A DNA stretch of 31,798 nucleotides from positions 1 to 31,798 of the IMG/VR virus record IMGVR_UViG_3300045120_000446; one strand, 5' to 3'. This document shows, in pieces, positions 20,149 through 28,590 of this stretch. Origin of the DNA: a virus. The notes below the pieces were generated by a model. It did not search any database and had not been told where the DNA came from. It saw nothing but the letters and a program-made list of their open reading frames with translations. The first letter of the stretch is position 1. Each line of letters opens with the position of its first letter. Both the position numbers and the translations under genes were made by a program.

Positions 20149-22842
20149 TCACCTATACGCGGGCTTCTTCGGGGACAGAACGCCCAGGTCGGCCAGGCGC
20201 CGGAGTTGTCCGGAGACTTCGAGCGGGTCGCGCGCCCGGACCAGCCCGTCGACGTGGGTCTGGATGTTGTAGGTATCGCCGCCGTGGGCGACGCTGGATG
20301 CCCCCAGAGCGCCAGGAATCGACGGAGACGCCCGCATCGCGAGCGAGGTGCCCGATACCGCACCCGAGAGCGACGGGGCCGCTACGCCCGAAATCGTCTG
20401 CGCCGCTCGCCGGACGTTCTTGCTCTGGGAGAGGAGGCCGTCGACCCAGGCCGAGACGGTGTTCGCGCCCCAGGTGTCGATATGGTGGAGGGGCGAGGCG
20501 GGACCAGGCGGCGAGTCCGCCCGCCAGATGGTCTGGGCGGCCTTGCTGACGGCGATGGCGGCGTTGCGGGTCGCGATGACCTTCGCGCGGATGCCGTCGG
20601 CGAACGCCTGCGCGGTGTTCTTGCCGAACGTCTCCGCCGCGCCGATGCTCCCCGACAGCGGGTTCTTGACGGCGTTCGCCACGCCCTTCGCCGCCGTCGT
20701 GACCTTCGGCGTGGCGGAGGTGATGCCGCCCGCGTAGGCGGTCGTGGTCGCGGCGCCGCCGGTCGCGGCGCCCTTCTGGAGGTCCGTCATCTGAGCCGTG
20801 AGGACCCGCTTCCACTCGTCGATGGCGGCCCGCTGCTCGGGCGTCCCGTTCGCGTAGGCGTCGGCGACCGACTTCGAGGCGAGCGCCGCCTGGATGGCCG
20901 AGATGCGCTGGGCGTCGGTGCCGTAGGTCGTCAGGTCGGTCAACTGGACGAACAGTTGCTTCGACAGTTCGGTCCGCCGGATAGTGGCCTCGCGGATTTG
21001 CTTCTTCGTCGAGTCCTTGTCCTTGATGATGCGCGTCTGCTCCGCGATGTCGCGCTTCGTCTGGGCCAGTTCCTGGCCCTTCAAGAAGGGGTCGAAGATG
21101 GCGTCGGCTGCCGACTGGGCGGCCCCGCCGACCTCGCCCCGGAGGCCCTGGATGGCGGAGAGAATCTTGCCCGCCGCCGTCTCGACCTTGAGCGCCGTGA
21201 AGTCGGCCGAGTCGCCGATGCCGTCCTCGATGTCCTGGCCCGCATCGTCGGCGGCGTCGCCGATGCGGTCGTCCTTCAGGTCGCCGACGACGTGGTCGAC
21301 CATGCCCGTCACCGACGAGGTCGTCGAGGCCGCACGAGCGGCGACCGCGGCGTTGACCTGGTCGAGTTCTTGCTGGATGCCCTTCTGGCCGAAGACGCCC
21401 GAGAGGCCCGTCTGCAACTGCCCGAGCGGGCTGGCGACGGCCTCGGAGAGGTTCTTCTGGAGGTCCTTCAGTTGCTGGTCGGAGAGGTCCTTCGTGAAGC
21501 GCTCGAAGTCCTCCGACATCTTCGTCTCGATGACCGAGAGGTTTTGCTTCTGGGCTTCGTACATCCCGGCCGCCCCGGCCGCGATGATGCCGCCCACGAT
21601 GCCGCCCGACATGAGGGCGCCGAGTTTCGTGCCCGACAACTTCGCCGCCGCCCCGACGGGGCCAGACGGCATCCCCTCGATGGCCGTCGCGACCGTCTTG
21701 CTGGCGGCGAGTTCGATGCCCAGGGCGGCCGCAATCTTGACGCCCATCTGCGTCCCGACCGTTTTCAGGACGGGCGCCAGGAGGCCGATGGCGCCGCCCA
21801 GGGCGCCGCCCACGACGCGGGTCAACTGCGGCCCGAAGGCGCTCGCGACCATCAGCACCGGGCCGAACTTCTGGCCGAACTCGGCCAGGGCGCCGCCCGC
21901 CTGGTGCATGAGGAGGGTGAACTTGTGGCCCCAGCCCGACTCGACCGCGTCGGCCGCCTTCTCGGTCGCGCCCGCGGCCTCGCTCATGTCGACCTTGTAG
22001 TCGTCGAGGTTCGCGCCCTGGAGGGCGTTCGCCAGTTTCGCGCCCGCCCGCGCGCCGAAGAGTTTCGCCGCCTTCTCCGCCCGCAGGAACGGGTCCTCGG
22101 TGTTCGAGATGTCGGTGATGAGGGCCTGGAGTTCCTCCGGCGACTTGACCTTCGTCAGGGACTTCGCGAAGGCGGCCGACGCGGTGTTCGCGTCGATGCC
22201 CTTCGCCCCGAAGAGGTTCAGGAGGGCGATGCCGTCGTCGATTTGGAGGTTCGCCGCCTGCATCGCGGGGGCCAGGGCGGCGAGCGTCTTCTCGTTGTCG
22301 GCGATGGTGCCGCCGTACTCCTGGTGACTGACGATGAGTTTGTCCATCACCTCCTGGGCGTCGGCCGCGGTCAGGCCCCAGGAGTCGAGGATGTCGTCGA
22401 ACTGGGAGGCGGCCTCGGCCGCGTCCTGGCCCGTCGCCGTGGCGAACTTCAGGAAGGCGTCGGTCGTCTCGGTCGCCGCGTCGCCCGTCAGGCCGAGGTC
22501 GGTGGTCACGACCGAGAGGGCGCGCGAGATGTCGGAGAAGCCCTGGATGTTGTTCTGGTAGAGGCCCGCGATGGCGTGCTGCGCCTTCGCCGCCTCGTCG
22601 GCCGTCATGCCCGTGTCGGCCTGGAGTTGCCGGGTCGCGGCGTCCAGTTCGTTCGCCCCCGAGAGGGCGGCCCCGACGGCGAAGCCGACGCCCGCCCCGA
22701 CCGCCGTCCGGAGGCCCCGGCCGATGGTCAGGCCGAACTGTTGCCCGAACGTCTGACCGGCCTTCTGGCCCGCCTTCGTGACGTCCTGCTGAAGCATCGT
22801 CCCGTCGCCCCGGAGGGCGAGGAACAGGTCGCCGATGTTCAT
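20149..22842 (-). CDS. Tape measure protein
   Basis: An 897-aa protein. It sets tail length and enters the host during DNA ejection. It starts MNIGDLFLALRGDGTMLQQDVTKAGQKAG, typical of this family. An Ala-rich helical stretch follows with a TP901-type core (TGMTADEAAKAQHAIAGLYQ...FLKFATATGQDAAEAASQFDD...VSHQEYGGTIADNEKTLAAL). A central part holds hydrophobic segments around residues 330-350 and 410-430 (GGIVGGIIAAGAAGMY), and a long coiled-coil region comes after. At about 1.5 angstrom per residue it implies a tail near 130 nm. The open frame in another register over the same DNA is a shadow. The start overlaps the chaperone stop (ATGA). Confidence 0.92.
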   Translation of the reverse strand: MNIGDLFLALRGDGTMLQQDVTKAGQKAGQTFGQQFGLTIGRGLRTAVGAGVGFAVGAALSGANELDAATRQLQADTGMTADEAAKAQHAIAGLYQNNIQGFSDISRALSVVTTDLGLTGDAATETTDAFLKFATATGQDAAEAASQFDDILDSWGLTAADAQEVMDKLIVSHQEYGGTIADNEKTLAALAPAMQAANLQIDDGIALLNLFGAKGIDANTASAAFAKSLTKVKSPEELQALITDISNTEDPFLRAEKAAKLFGARAGAKLANALQGANLDDYKVDMSEAAGATEKAADAVESGWGHKFTLLMHQAGGALAEFGQKFGPVLMVASAFGPQLTRVVGGALGGAIGLLAPVLKTVGTQMGVKIAAALGIELAASKTVATAIEGMPSGPVGAAAKLSGTKLGALMSGGIVGGIIAAGAAGMYEAQKQNLSVIETKMSEDFERFTKDLSDQQLKDLQKNLSEAVASPLGQLQTGLSGVFGQKGIQQELDQVNAAVAARAASTTSSVTGMVDHVVGDLKDDRIGDAADDAGQDIEDGIGDSADFTALKVETAAGKILSAIQGLRGEVGGAAQSAADAIFDPFLKGQELAQTKRDIAEQTRIIKDKDSTKKQIREATIRRTELSKQLFVQLTDLTTYGTDAQRISAIQAALASKSVADAYANGTPEQRAAIDEWKRVLTAQMTDLQKGAATGGAATTTAYAGGITSATPKVTTAAKGVANAVKNPLSGSIGAAETFGKNTAQAFADGIRAKVIATRNAAIAVSKAAQTIWRADSPPGPASPLHHIDTWGANTVSAWVDGLLSQSKNVRRAAQTISGVAAPSLSGAVSGTSLAMRASPSIPGALGASSVAHGGDTYNIQTHVDGLVRARDPLEVSGQLRRLADLGVLSPKKPAYR

Positions 22843-23216
22843 CCGTCACCGACCACGACGTACTCCGGGTTCGAGATGGCGAGGTGCGCGACGGCGCGTT
22901 CGAGGTCCATGCCCGTCAGGCCCCGCGAGCGGACGGCGGACCGCTTGCGCGTCTGCCACTTCCGGGCCGCCTTCGCGTCGTGGGCGATGATGGTCCCCAC
23001 CCGGACCGCCTCGACCATCGCGTCGAAGTCGGACTGGACCCGCGCGCTCCGGCGCTCGTATGCGGCGTCGAAGAGGGCGACCAGTTGCTCATCCGTCAAC
23101 TGGCCTTCGATGACGCTCGGGGTCCAGCCGTACGACGCCGCCGCAAACTCGTAGGCGGAGAGGAGTTGTTCGTCTGGGGAGCGGGCATCGGCATCGCCGA
23201 TAGCCCCATGCCGACT
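22839..23216 (-). CDS. Tail assembly chaperone, frameshifted part (T-like, -1 frame)
   Basis: The -1 frame relative to the G-like gene is open from the slippery site to the TGA at 22839. It reads SRHGAIGDADARSPDEQ, then LLSAYEFAAASYGWTPSVIEG, then QLTDEQLVALFDAAYERR. The part EQLLSAYEFAAASYGWTPS is typical of these chaperones but has no ATG, GTG or TTG in frame before it. It can therefore only be made by frameshifting from the upstream gene. A short internal TTG (23099) is not a convincing start. The fusion would be about 245 aa and its stop overlaps the tape measure start. It would hold the tape measure during tail assembly. Confidence 0.8.
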   Translation of the reverse strand, partial: SRHGAIGDADARSPDEQLLSAYEFAAASYGWTPSVIEGQLTDEQLVALFDAAYERRSARVQSDFDAMVEAVRVGTIIAHDAKAARKWQTRKRSAVRSRGLTGMDLERAVAHLAISNPEYVVVGDG

Positions 23217-23575
23217 AAAGGGTTTGCAGCCGTCCAGACCTCCAGCACGGCGGAGAGGAGTTGCGCCTCGGTCATGACCTCTTCGAGTTCCTCGCGCGGC
23301 GGGAGGACGCGGGACTGGTCGTACGAGAGGAGGAGGTCCATCAACTGGTCGGACGCGGCCGAGAGCAGGGTCAGGATGGCCGCGGTGTCGGTGCCCGCGG
23401 CATCCAGGCCACCGATGAGCAGGGTCAGGCGGGTGTCGATGTCCTCCTTCCAGAGGCGGTTCTTCGTGATGGGCAGAGCGGGGAGGTCGTAGACCGCCTC
23501 GCCGATGACGAGCCGGACCCGCCCCGAGAGGATGTCCTCTGCGGAGCGGGTCGGCGAGAGCGACGCCAGGTCCAT
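23096..23575 (-). CDS. Tail assembly chaperone (G-like), zero-frame product
   Basis: A 159-aa protein beginning MDLASLSPTRSAEDILSGRV. The first 120 residues are helical and conserved-looking (TRLTLLIGGLDAAGTDTAAIL, LMDLLLSYDQSRVLPPREELEEVM). After the slippery site the last 40 residues become low-complexity (PQTNNSSPPTSLRRRRTAGPRASSKAS), as expected for the terminated short form. It lies between the major tail and tape measure genes, its standard place. Two products, short and fused, are expected in a fixed ratio. Confidence 0.85.
   Translation of the reverse strand: MDLASLSPTRSAEDILSGRVRLVIGEAVYDLPALPITKNRLWKEDIDTRLTLLIGGLDAAGTDTAAILTLLSAASDQLMDLLLSYDQSRVLPPREELEEVMTEAQLLSAVLEVWTAANPLVGMGLSAMPMPAPQTNNSSPPTSLRRRRTAGPRASSKAS
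23216..23225 (-). promoter_or_regulatory. Programmed -1 ribosomal frameshift site
   Basis: On the minus strand the zero-frame codons GCA AAC CCT TTA contain two overlapping slippery heptamers, A AAC CCT and C CCT TTA. TTA is a very rare codon in this GC-rich genome, which would help pausing. The -1 frame that follows carries a conserved chaperone sequence. A downstream stimulatory structure was not worked out. Confidence 0.75.
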
Positions 23576-23584
23576 ATCGCCCGG

Positions 23585-24112
23585 TTAGGACGCGACGTCG
23601 AGGATGCGGATGCGGTGCGGGGACTGGGTCAGGTTCGCCGGGTCCCAGGTCCCGTGAATCTCGTAGCGCGGTCCCATCGCGGCGTCGTCGGCCCCCTCGA
23701 ACTCCAGGGTGCCGCGGTTGATGCCGTTGTCGACCTCGAACTGGAACTCGCCGCCGCCCAGGCGCGGGACCTGGAGTTCCCAGTCGGCGTAGTCGGTGAC
23801 CGGGATTCGGCGCTCGTCGTCCTCGTCGATGATGACCATCCCGGCGGTCGGGGTCGACGTCGACCCAGGCCAGCCCGCGGCCATCACCGCCCCCGACACC
23901 TCGGGGATGGTCGTCTCCAGGATGCCGTCGGAGCGGATGATGTAGTCCGTCCCGATGAGGTCACCCTTCACCCCGTTCAGGTCCGGGGTGTAAATCTCCC
24001 GCTCGATGCGGTAGACGTTGTTGTCCATGCTGGCGCCGAGGTTCGCGTGCGCCCGCAGGACGTCGCCTGCTCCGACGACGATGTTCGTCGGGGTGTCTGC
24101 CGTGACCGTCAT
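23585..24112 (-). CDS. Major tail protein
   Basis: A 175-aa product from the ATG at 24112 with a GGGAGAG site upstream and ATGA overlap. MTVTADTPTNIVVGAGDVLRAH is the usual N-terminal 'VvgaGdv' strand of tail tube proteins. Strands and loops then follow (TGGVDEL-type pattern in DLNGVKGDLIGTDYIIRSDGILETTIPEVSG), with EFQFEVDNGINRGTLEFEGADDAAMGPRYEIHG near the end. It forms the tail tube. Placement just before the chaperone pair is standard. Confidence 0.85.
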   Translation of the reverse strand: MTVTADTPTNIVVGAGDVLRAHANLGASMDNNVYRIEREIYTPDLNGVKGDLIGTDYIIRSDGILETTIPEVSGAVMAAGWPGSTSTPTAGMVIIDEDDERRIPVTDYADWELQVPRLGGGEFQFEVDNGINRGTLEFEGADDAAMGPRYEIHGTWDPANLTQSPHRIRILDVAS

Positions 24113-24519
24113 GTCGCTCTCCCGTAGGTCCTCTGGTTCCGGCGAGCGCCGGAATACCAGCCGATGACGTGGTCGCGTCGCCTGGGGAACTGCCGCGTCG
24201 CGGTGGGCAGGCGGTCGTAGGATACGTCCCGGACTTCGACCGCTTCGCAGTCCTGGCACATCGAGAGTCGGAGGTCGCGCACGACGCCGTCGAGGCCGAC
24301 GTGGCGCCCCGTGATGATGGGGAAGAGGCGGTGGTCCTGGTCGCTCACGCACTCGGTCCGCGCGCCCTGGCGGGTGATGGTCGTCGACCAGGAGACGGCC
24401 ATCGACCGGCGCAGGCCCTCCAGCGTCGGAGGCAGCGGCGGGCGGCGCTCGACGACCAGCACGCGACGACCTTCGATGACCGCGACCCGCGGCTCCGGCA
24501 CCTCCGCCGGGAGTCCCAT
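24109..24519 (-). CDS. Unknown protein in the head-tail joining region
   Basis: A 136-aa basic protein. It has a CxxC (SMCQDCEAVEVRDVSYDRLP) and a C-terminus DHVIGWYSGARRNQRTYGRAT. The N-terminus is Pro/Arg-rich (EPRVAVIEGRRVLVVERRPPLPP). It lies between the tail terminator and the major tail protein, where many siphophages have a small gene of unknown role. No family is named. Confidence 0.65.
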   Translation of the reverse strand: MGLPAEVPEPRVAVIEGRRVLVVERRPPLPPTLEGLRRSMAVSWSTTITRQGARTECVSDQDHRLFPIITGRHVGLDGVVRDLRLSMCQDCEAVEVRDVSYDRLPTATRQFPRRRDHVIGWYSGARRNQRTYGRAT

Positions 24520-24564
24520 ATTCCTCTCCTTCGTCCCGTGTCCGGCCGTGACCGGGCGGGCTGG

Positions 24565-24972
24565 TTAGGCCAGGGCTTCGGTCCCGACCCAGAGCGCGAT
24601 GGTGCCAGGCGTGAACGGCTGGCCCGTCCCAGGGTCCGAGGCGGGCTGGTCGGCCCCCTCGTCCAGGGACTGATAGATGGGCACGCTCGACGCCCCGACC
24701 CGTGGGCCGAGGTTGTCGATGGCGTCCGAGAGTTCGTCGTAGAGCGCCTGGGCGTCCTGGTAGGTCGCGCCGTAGCACGTCGCGACGTAGCGGACCTCCT
24801 GGAGCGGCGTCCGGTGGAAGCGCATGGCCGGGAGCCGGACGAGGACGATGAAGCGCTGGTAGGCGGGCGGCGACTTCGCCGCCCCAGGCGGGACCTCGCC
24901 CGCGTAGACGCGGCCCGAGGCGAGGCCCGCCGTCCGCAGTTCCTGCACCAGGGCGCCGGTCGGGTCAATCAT
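24565..24972 (-). CDS. Tail terminator/tail completion protein
   Basis: A 135-aa product from the ATG at 24972 (MIDPTGALVQELRTAGLASGRVYAGEVPPGAAKSPPAYQRFIVLVRL). The pattern of N-terminal helix, RVYAGEVP strand, and a conserved helix DAQALYDELSDAIDNLG is that of the tail terminator family. It caps the tail tube and joins it to the head-completion proteins. It is coupled (ATGA) to the HK97-gp10-like gene upstream. Confidence 0.75.
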   Translation of the reverse strand: MIDPTGALVQELRTAGLASGRVYAGEVPPGAAKSPPAYQRFIVLVRLPAMRFHRTPLQEVRYVATCYGATYQDAQALYDELSDAIDNLGPRVGASSVPIYQSLDEGADQPASDPGTGQPFTPGTIALWVGTEALA

Positions 24973-25412
24973 CGGGTGACCCCCCTGGCGGCCAGGGACG
25001 CACCGAGAGCGCGGCCGATGGCGGCCTTCGCCCCTGGGGCCTCTGCCGCCGCCGCAGGCCCCAGGAACGGCTCTGCGGGCGTGTCGATGGTGCCCAGTTC
25101 CACGAACCGGGCCGGGAAGCCCCAGCCCGCGATGGCGGTCACCTTCGTCGGGTCGAGTTTCAGGGCGCGGGGCTTGACGATTTGCTTGCCCCCGATGGTC
25201 GTGCCGTTGACCTTCTTCGTCCCGGCCCAGGCGATGGCGCCGCCGCCTTCGAGCAGGCCCTCGCCGAAGGGCGGCGCGTCGGGCGGGTGCGCGGACTCGA
25301 CGATGCGGACGGCCTCCTCGAAGAGGGCGTCGGCCAGGGCGAGGTCTATCTCGTGGAAGGCGGCCCGGTTGAGGACCGTCCGGCTGGTCATCTTGCGGGT
25401 GAGCGCGGCCAT
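24969..25412 (-). CDS. HK97-gp10-like head-tail joining protein
   Basis: A 147-aa protein. A helix-rich N-terminal region (NRAAFHEIDLALADALFEEAVRIVESAHPPDAPP) is followed by GWGFPARFVELGTIDTPAEPFLGPA. The latter is the common 'yaryvEfGT....a.PFlrPA' signature of HK97 gp10. The last helix is basic. It lies between the head closure and tail terminator genes as in HK97. TGATG couples it to the gene upstream. Confidence 0.85.
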   Translation of the reverse strand: MAALTRKMTSRTVLNRAAFHEIDLALADALFEEAVRIVESAHPPDAPPFGEGLLEGGGAIAWAGTKKVNGTTIGGKQIVKPRALKLDPTKVTAIAGWGFPARFVELGTIDTPAEPFLGPAAAAEAPGAKAAIGRALGASLAARGVTR

Positions 25413-25792
25413 CAGGACCCCGGCTCCTCGGCCGGGTCGACCAGGCGGGCGTCGACCTCCAGGTGGTGCCCGACACCGGCCGCGTTGCGGACGCCGGTCG
25501 GCTCGAAGATGCCCGCCGGGAGGTCGTTCGCGTGGCCGCAGACGGCCGGGTCGTGGACGATGCGGTCGGCCTCGGTGATGTCGGTCGGGTTCAGGAAGAC
25601 GGTCCAGTCGCCGATGACCGACCCGGCCTGGTGGACGGCGGCCTGCTCGCGCAGCGACTTCGGCTGCGGGAGGCCCTTGACCGTCGCCAGGGTCGCGTAG
25701 GTCCGGGCGGCCTGGCCGTAGTCGTCCTCGACGCCGTAGACGACGCGCTCGATGGTCAGGACGTGGAGCAGGCGGACGGCCGAGATGCCCAT
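25412..25792 (-). CDS. Head closure (stopper) protein
   Basis: A 126-aa product from the ATG at 25792. It starts MGISAVRLLHVLTIERVVYGVEDDYGQAARTYATLATVKGLPQPKS and ends with ...IGDWTVFLNPTDITEADRIVHDPAVCGH. The pattern of a strand with 'tierv', a 'DDyGq' turn, and 'GdwtvfL.p..dit..DRi' is typical of the small beta-barrel head closure proteins (SPP1 gp16-like). Gene order after the connector supports it. Overlaps are TGATG at both ends. Confidence 0.8.
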   Translation of the reverse strand: MGISAVRLLHVLTIERVVYGVEDDYGQAARTYATLATVKGLPQPKSLREQAAVHQAGSVIGDWTVFLNPTDITEADRIVHDPAVCGHANDLPAGIFEPTGVRNAAGVGHHLEVDARLVDPAEEPGS

Positions 25793-26325
25793 CAGACGAT
25801 GACCATTTGCGGCGGGCCTTCGAGTTGCTTCAGGATGGACTCCCGCTCGACCTTCGCGAGGCCGCCCTGGCCGAACTGTTGCAGCCAGGCGCCGACTTGT
25901 TCCATCGTCACGCCGGGGTTGCTCGTCAGGGCCAGGCGGACGAGGTCGCGCTGGACCATCTCGCGCGACGCGGTGTCGTCGACGGGGACGAAGGTCACGG
26001 TCGCGCGGCAGTACCAGCCCCAGTACCAGAGGGAGCCGGACGAGGTGAGGCGCTCGACCAGGTAGCCGTCCGGCCGGAGCCGGTAGGTCGCCGGGTCGAG
26101 CGTCGTCGTCGTACTCCCGACGAGTTCCTCTATCGAGGTGATGGAGGACGCTCGCCGGGAGAGCGACAGGAACCGATGACCACCGCCGATGGTGTCGACC
26201 TGGACGAGCGGGTCGCCCGCATACCGCACCACCATCTCCTCCGTCGCATCGAGGAGCAACTGGAGCGCTGTTACCTCGATGCCGGAGATGTTGAAGTCGG
26301 TCAGGTCGTCGACGGTGAGAATCAA
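25792..26325 (-). CDS. Head-tail connector (adaptor) protein
   Basis: A 177-aa protein. It starts at TTG (26325), two bases after the capsid stop, with no ATG or GTG nearby and with AGGGG upstream. Residues MILTVDDLTDFNISGIEVTALQLLLDATEEMVVRYAG match the N-terminal helices of phage connector adaptor proteins (HK97 gp6/SPP1 gp15 type). Strands and helices follow, ending AWLQQFGQGG. The TTG may lower its level relative to the capsid protein. Confidence 0.8.
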   Translation of the reverse strand: MILTVDDLTDFNISGIEVTALQLLLDATEEMVVRYAGDPLVQVDTIGGGHRFLSLSRRASSITSIEELVGSTTTTLDPATYRLRPDGYLVERLTSSGSLWYWGWYCRATVTFVPVDDTASREMVQRDLVRLALTSNPGVTMEQVGAWLQQFGQGGLAKVERESILKQLEGPPQMVIV

Positions 26326-26327
26326 GG

Positions 26328-27590
26328 CTAGGACCCCTGGACGAAGCCTTCAACCTTGCAGAACGCGGACGGCCGGTAGACCGCGAGCGCGAGGCGCTCC
26401 TCGGCCCGGACGGCCACCTTGTTCTTGATGAAGTAGTCCTCGTTCTCGGTCGAGATGGCGATGGAGAGGCCGCTCCGCCGGAAGACCTGGGCGTGCGGGG
26501 TGAAGGCCCCGACGAGCGCGGTGTTCTGGAGGGCGTTCGTGGTCACCCGGACCTGGAGGCCCCAGGGGCGGACGTCCACGGGACCGACGGCCGGACCCAG
26601 GAGGTAGTTGCCCGTGGTGTCCTTCGACGTCCGGAGGTCGAAGTAGTCGCGGGGATGGATGACCATCGCCGTCGGCTCCGCGAAGGCGTCGGTCTGAATC
26701 TCGGTGATGGCGGCCAGGATGGAGTCGATGGTCGACATCCCGACGCCCGTTACCGTCTGGACGCCGGTCCGGTTGTAGAGGCCCTGGATGGTGATGCCCG
26801 TCCCCGGACCCTGGAGGAGGTTGAACTCCTCGATGCTCTTGACGAAGAACGCCAGGCGGCCGCGGAGGTACGCCTCGAACGCCGGGACGTCTTCGAGCAT
26901 CTCGTCGGTGACCGGGAGCCAGGTCGCAATCTTCCGGACGTTGTCCTGGCGGAGGGAGAAGTCGATGGCCGACTCAGGCTTCGCGGCGCCCTCGTCGACG
27001 AACGCGGCGGCGTTCGTGGTGGTCGTCTCCTGGAAATAGGAGATGACCTGGGCCGTCGTGGTGCCCTGAAGCATCAGGTCGGCGACGGTCCGCTCCTCCT
27101 GGGGCGGGGGCTGGATGGCCGCCTGGCGGTCCTCCAGGGGCGTCAGGTCGGCGCTCGTCGAGAGCGTCTTGATGGCGAGGTCGCCCAGTTCCCCGCGGAA
27201 GCCGTGGAACGACTTGATGCCGTGCGACTCCAGCGCCGAGAGGAGCATCGAGCCGACCGATTTGTGGCCCGCCATCAGGACCTCGTCCTGGGGGCTGCGG
27301 GCGCGGTCGACTTGCTCGTCGTCGCGGGGGTCGATTTGCCGGGGGCCTGGTCCGCGCATCGCCTTGATGGCGTCGGCGTTCGCCCTCTCGGCGATGACCA
27401 GGTCCTGGAGCGGCTCGATGGCGTCGACCAGGGCCGACAGTTCGTCGTTGCTGGTCTTGATGGACGTGGCGAGTTCGTCACGCTTCGCCGGGTCCGTCTC
27501 GGTGTTCGCCTGCGCGAAGAGTCCGGCGAGCGCCGTCCGCTTGACGGCAATCTCCTCCTTCTTCGCGAAGTACTCGGTCTGAAGACTCAC
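26328..27590 (-). CDS. Major capsid protein (HK97 fold)
   Basis: A 420-aa protein. Residues 1-85 are a helical delta domain (MSLQTEYFAKKEEIAVKRTAL...KTSNDELSALVDAIEPL), the scaffold usually removed by the protease. The rest has the HK97 pattern. It includes a conserved TTTNAAAFVDEGAAKPESAIDFSLRQDNVRKIATWLPVTDEMLEDVPAFEAYLRGRLAFFVKSIEEFNLLQGPGTG stretch (E-loop, spine helix), IDSILAAITEIQTD and PTAMVIHPRDYFDLRTSKDT. It also has an axial-type end VRAEERLALAVYRPSAFCKV. It follows the protease gene directly. Confidence 0.93.
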   Translation of the reverse strand: MSLQTEYFAKKEEIAVKRTALAGLFAQANTETDPAKRDELATSIKTSNDELSALVDAIEPLQDLVIAERANADAIKAMRGPGPRQIDPRDDEQVDRARSPQDEVLMAGHKSVGSMLLSALESHGIKSFHGFRGELGDLAIKTLSTSADLTPLEDRQAAIQPPPQEERTVADLMLQGTTTAQVISYFQETTTTNAAAFVDEGAAKPESAIDFSLRQDNVRKIATWLPVTDEMLEDVPAFEAYLRGRLAFFVKSIEEFNLLQGPGTGITIQGLYNRTGVQTVTGVGMSTIDSILAAITEIQTDAFAEPTAMVIHPRDYFDLRTSKDTTGNYLLGPAVGPVDVRPWGLQVRVTTNALQNTALVGAFTPHAQVFRRSGLSIAISTENEDYFIKNKVAVRAEERLALAVYRPSAFCKVEGFVQGS

Positions 27591-27604
27591 GGTTCGGGAC
27601 TCCT

Positions 27605-28459
27605 TCAGTTCGGGACGCCGAGCAGGCGCGCTTCGATGCGGGCCGTCTCGACGATGAGGTCTGCGATGGACGCGACCGACTTCTCGGCGTCCGCCTCGGA
27701 GAGGAGGGTTTCGAGGTCGTCGGCCAGTTCGCGCAAGGACCCTGGATGCTGCGCCAGCCGCTCGCGCGTGGCGGCTGAGAGGACCCGTCCCGACTTGCCG
27801 CGCACGGAGGCGACATCGGCCAGTCGTTCCCGGAACTCACGGACGTCGGCCAGCACGCGGTCGGCGTCGTCGGCGAACTTCGTCCCGGCAGGCGGGGCGT
27901 CATCAGGGCGGGAGGCGGCCCACTCGTCGAGCGCCGCCAGGGCGGCGCGCAACGGCTCCGACGCCTCGACCTCCAGGAGGTCGAGGGCGGCCTGGGCGGA
28001 CTTGACGTAGTAGACGCCGAGCGTCGACGGCTCGGCGGGGATGGGCGTCAGGGAGAGTTCGACCCAGGGCCAGCGGGTGATGATGCCGGTCCGGGCGTTC
28101 TTGCTCGCGAGGTGGGCCATCGAGCCGGACGAGTAGCCCAGGGCCTCGGCCTCGATGAGGCCGTCGACGGCCTTGCGGTACTTCGCGTTGCGGTCCAGTT
28201 GCGACTGCGCCCAGACGCCGCTCTCGCGCTCCTCGTAGTCGTCCTGGCGGCCGATGACCTTCGCCTTCATGGCCTGGTCGAAGCCGTGGTCGTAGAGGAC
28301 GGGGCGGCCGGACTTGCCGAACCACTCGATACAGAGGTCGGTGTTCGCGTCGAAGGCTTCGCCGAGGAGGTCCTTCCCCGCGAACGTCCCGCCGTAGGGG
28401 ATGGCGAGGCCCTCGATGGTGTCGCGGCCGACGAACTTGACGGCCAGGGAGTCGGACAT
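27605..28459 (-). CDS. Prohead (HK97-type) protease
   Basis: The protein is 284 aa from the ATG at 28459 with GGAGGGT upstream (an in-frame GTG further up is a weaker choice). DTIEGLAIPYGGTF starts the S78/U35 fold. H58 (LYDHGF) and S110/S111 (ALGYSSGSMAH) are the likely catalytic pair, and VELSLTPIPAEP closes the domain near 150. The C-terminal 110 residues are helical and acidic, possibly scaffold. The enzyme cuts the capsid N-terminal delta domain. There is no portal gene before it, which is unusual. Confidence 0.9.
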   Translation of the reverse strand: MSDSLAVKFVGRDTIEGLAIPYGGTFAGKDLLGEAFDANTDLCIEWFGKSGRPVLYDHGFDQAMKAKVIGRQDDYEERESGVWAQSQLDRNAKYRKAVDGLIEAEALGYSSGSMAHLASKNARTGIITRWPWVELSLTPIPAEPSTLGVYYVKSAQAALDLLEVEASEPLRAALAALDEWAASRPDDAPPAGTKFADDADRVLADVREFRERLADVASVRGKSGRVLSAATRERLAQHPGSLRELADDLETLLSEADAEKSVASIADLIVETARIEARLLGVPN

Positions 28460-28590
28460 GGCGGTGACCCTCCAGCGCTTCAGGGCACGATGCGCGAGGG
28501 CCACGAGGTCGGCGCAGGCCACCAGGGGCACGGGCCGGAGGTCTTCTGTTAGGCCGGAGGATGCCCCAGGCGGGCCGCCCCCGTCAAGGA
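28460..28590 (-). other. Gap between terminator and protease gene
   Basis: 131 bases with no clear gene of their own. The minus-strand frame of the protease continues open through them, with possible GTG starts, so a longer protease is possible but less likely. Only a poor promoter match (TTGACG with GCATCC) is visible just after the hairpin. How the capsid operon is transcribed is therefore unclear. Confidence 0.5.

Noticed and set aside
20153-22849. A second long minus-strand frame over the tape measure gene
   Set aside because: It is Arg/Pro/His-rich and has no match to known proteins, while the frame 20149-22842 has the tape measure sequence.
17668-23154. A plus-strand open frame of 1828 codons opposite the tail genes
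   Set aside because: It mirrors the real minus-strand genes. In GC-rich DNA with C or G in third positions the antisense frame has few stops. Its protein is Arg/Gly/Val/Asp-rich with no domain, and it crosses several real genes with clear homology.
28559-28587. TTGACG with GCATCC as a promoter for the capsid operon
   Set aside because: The -10 matches poorly and the CTACGCG motif is absent. It was noted only as a weak possibility.
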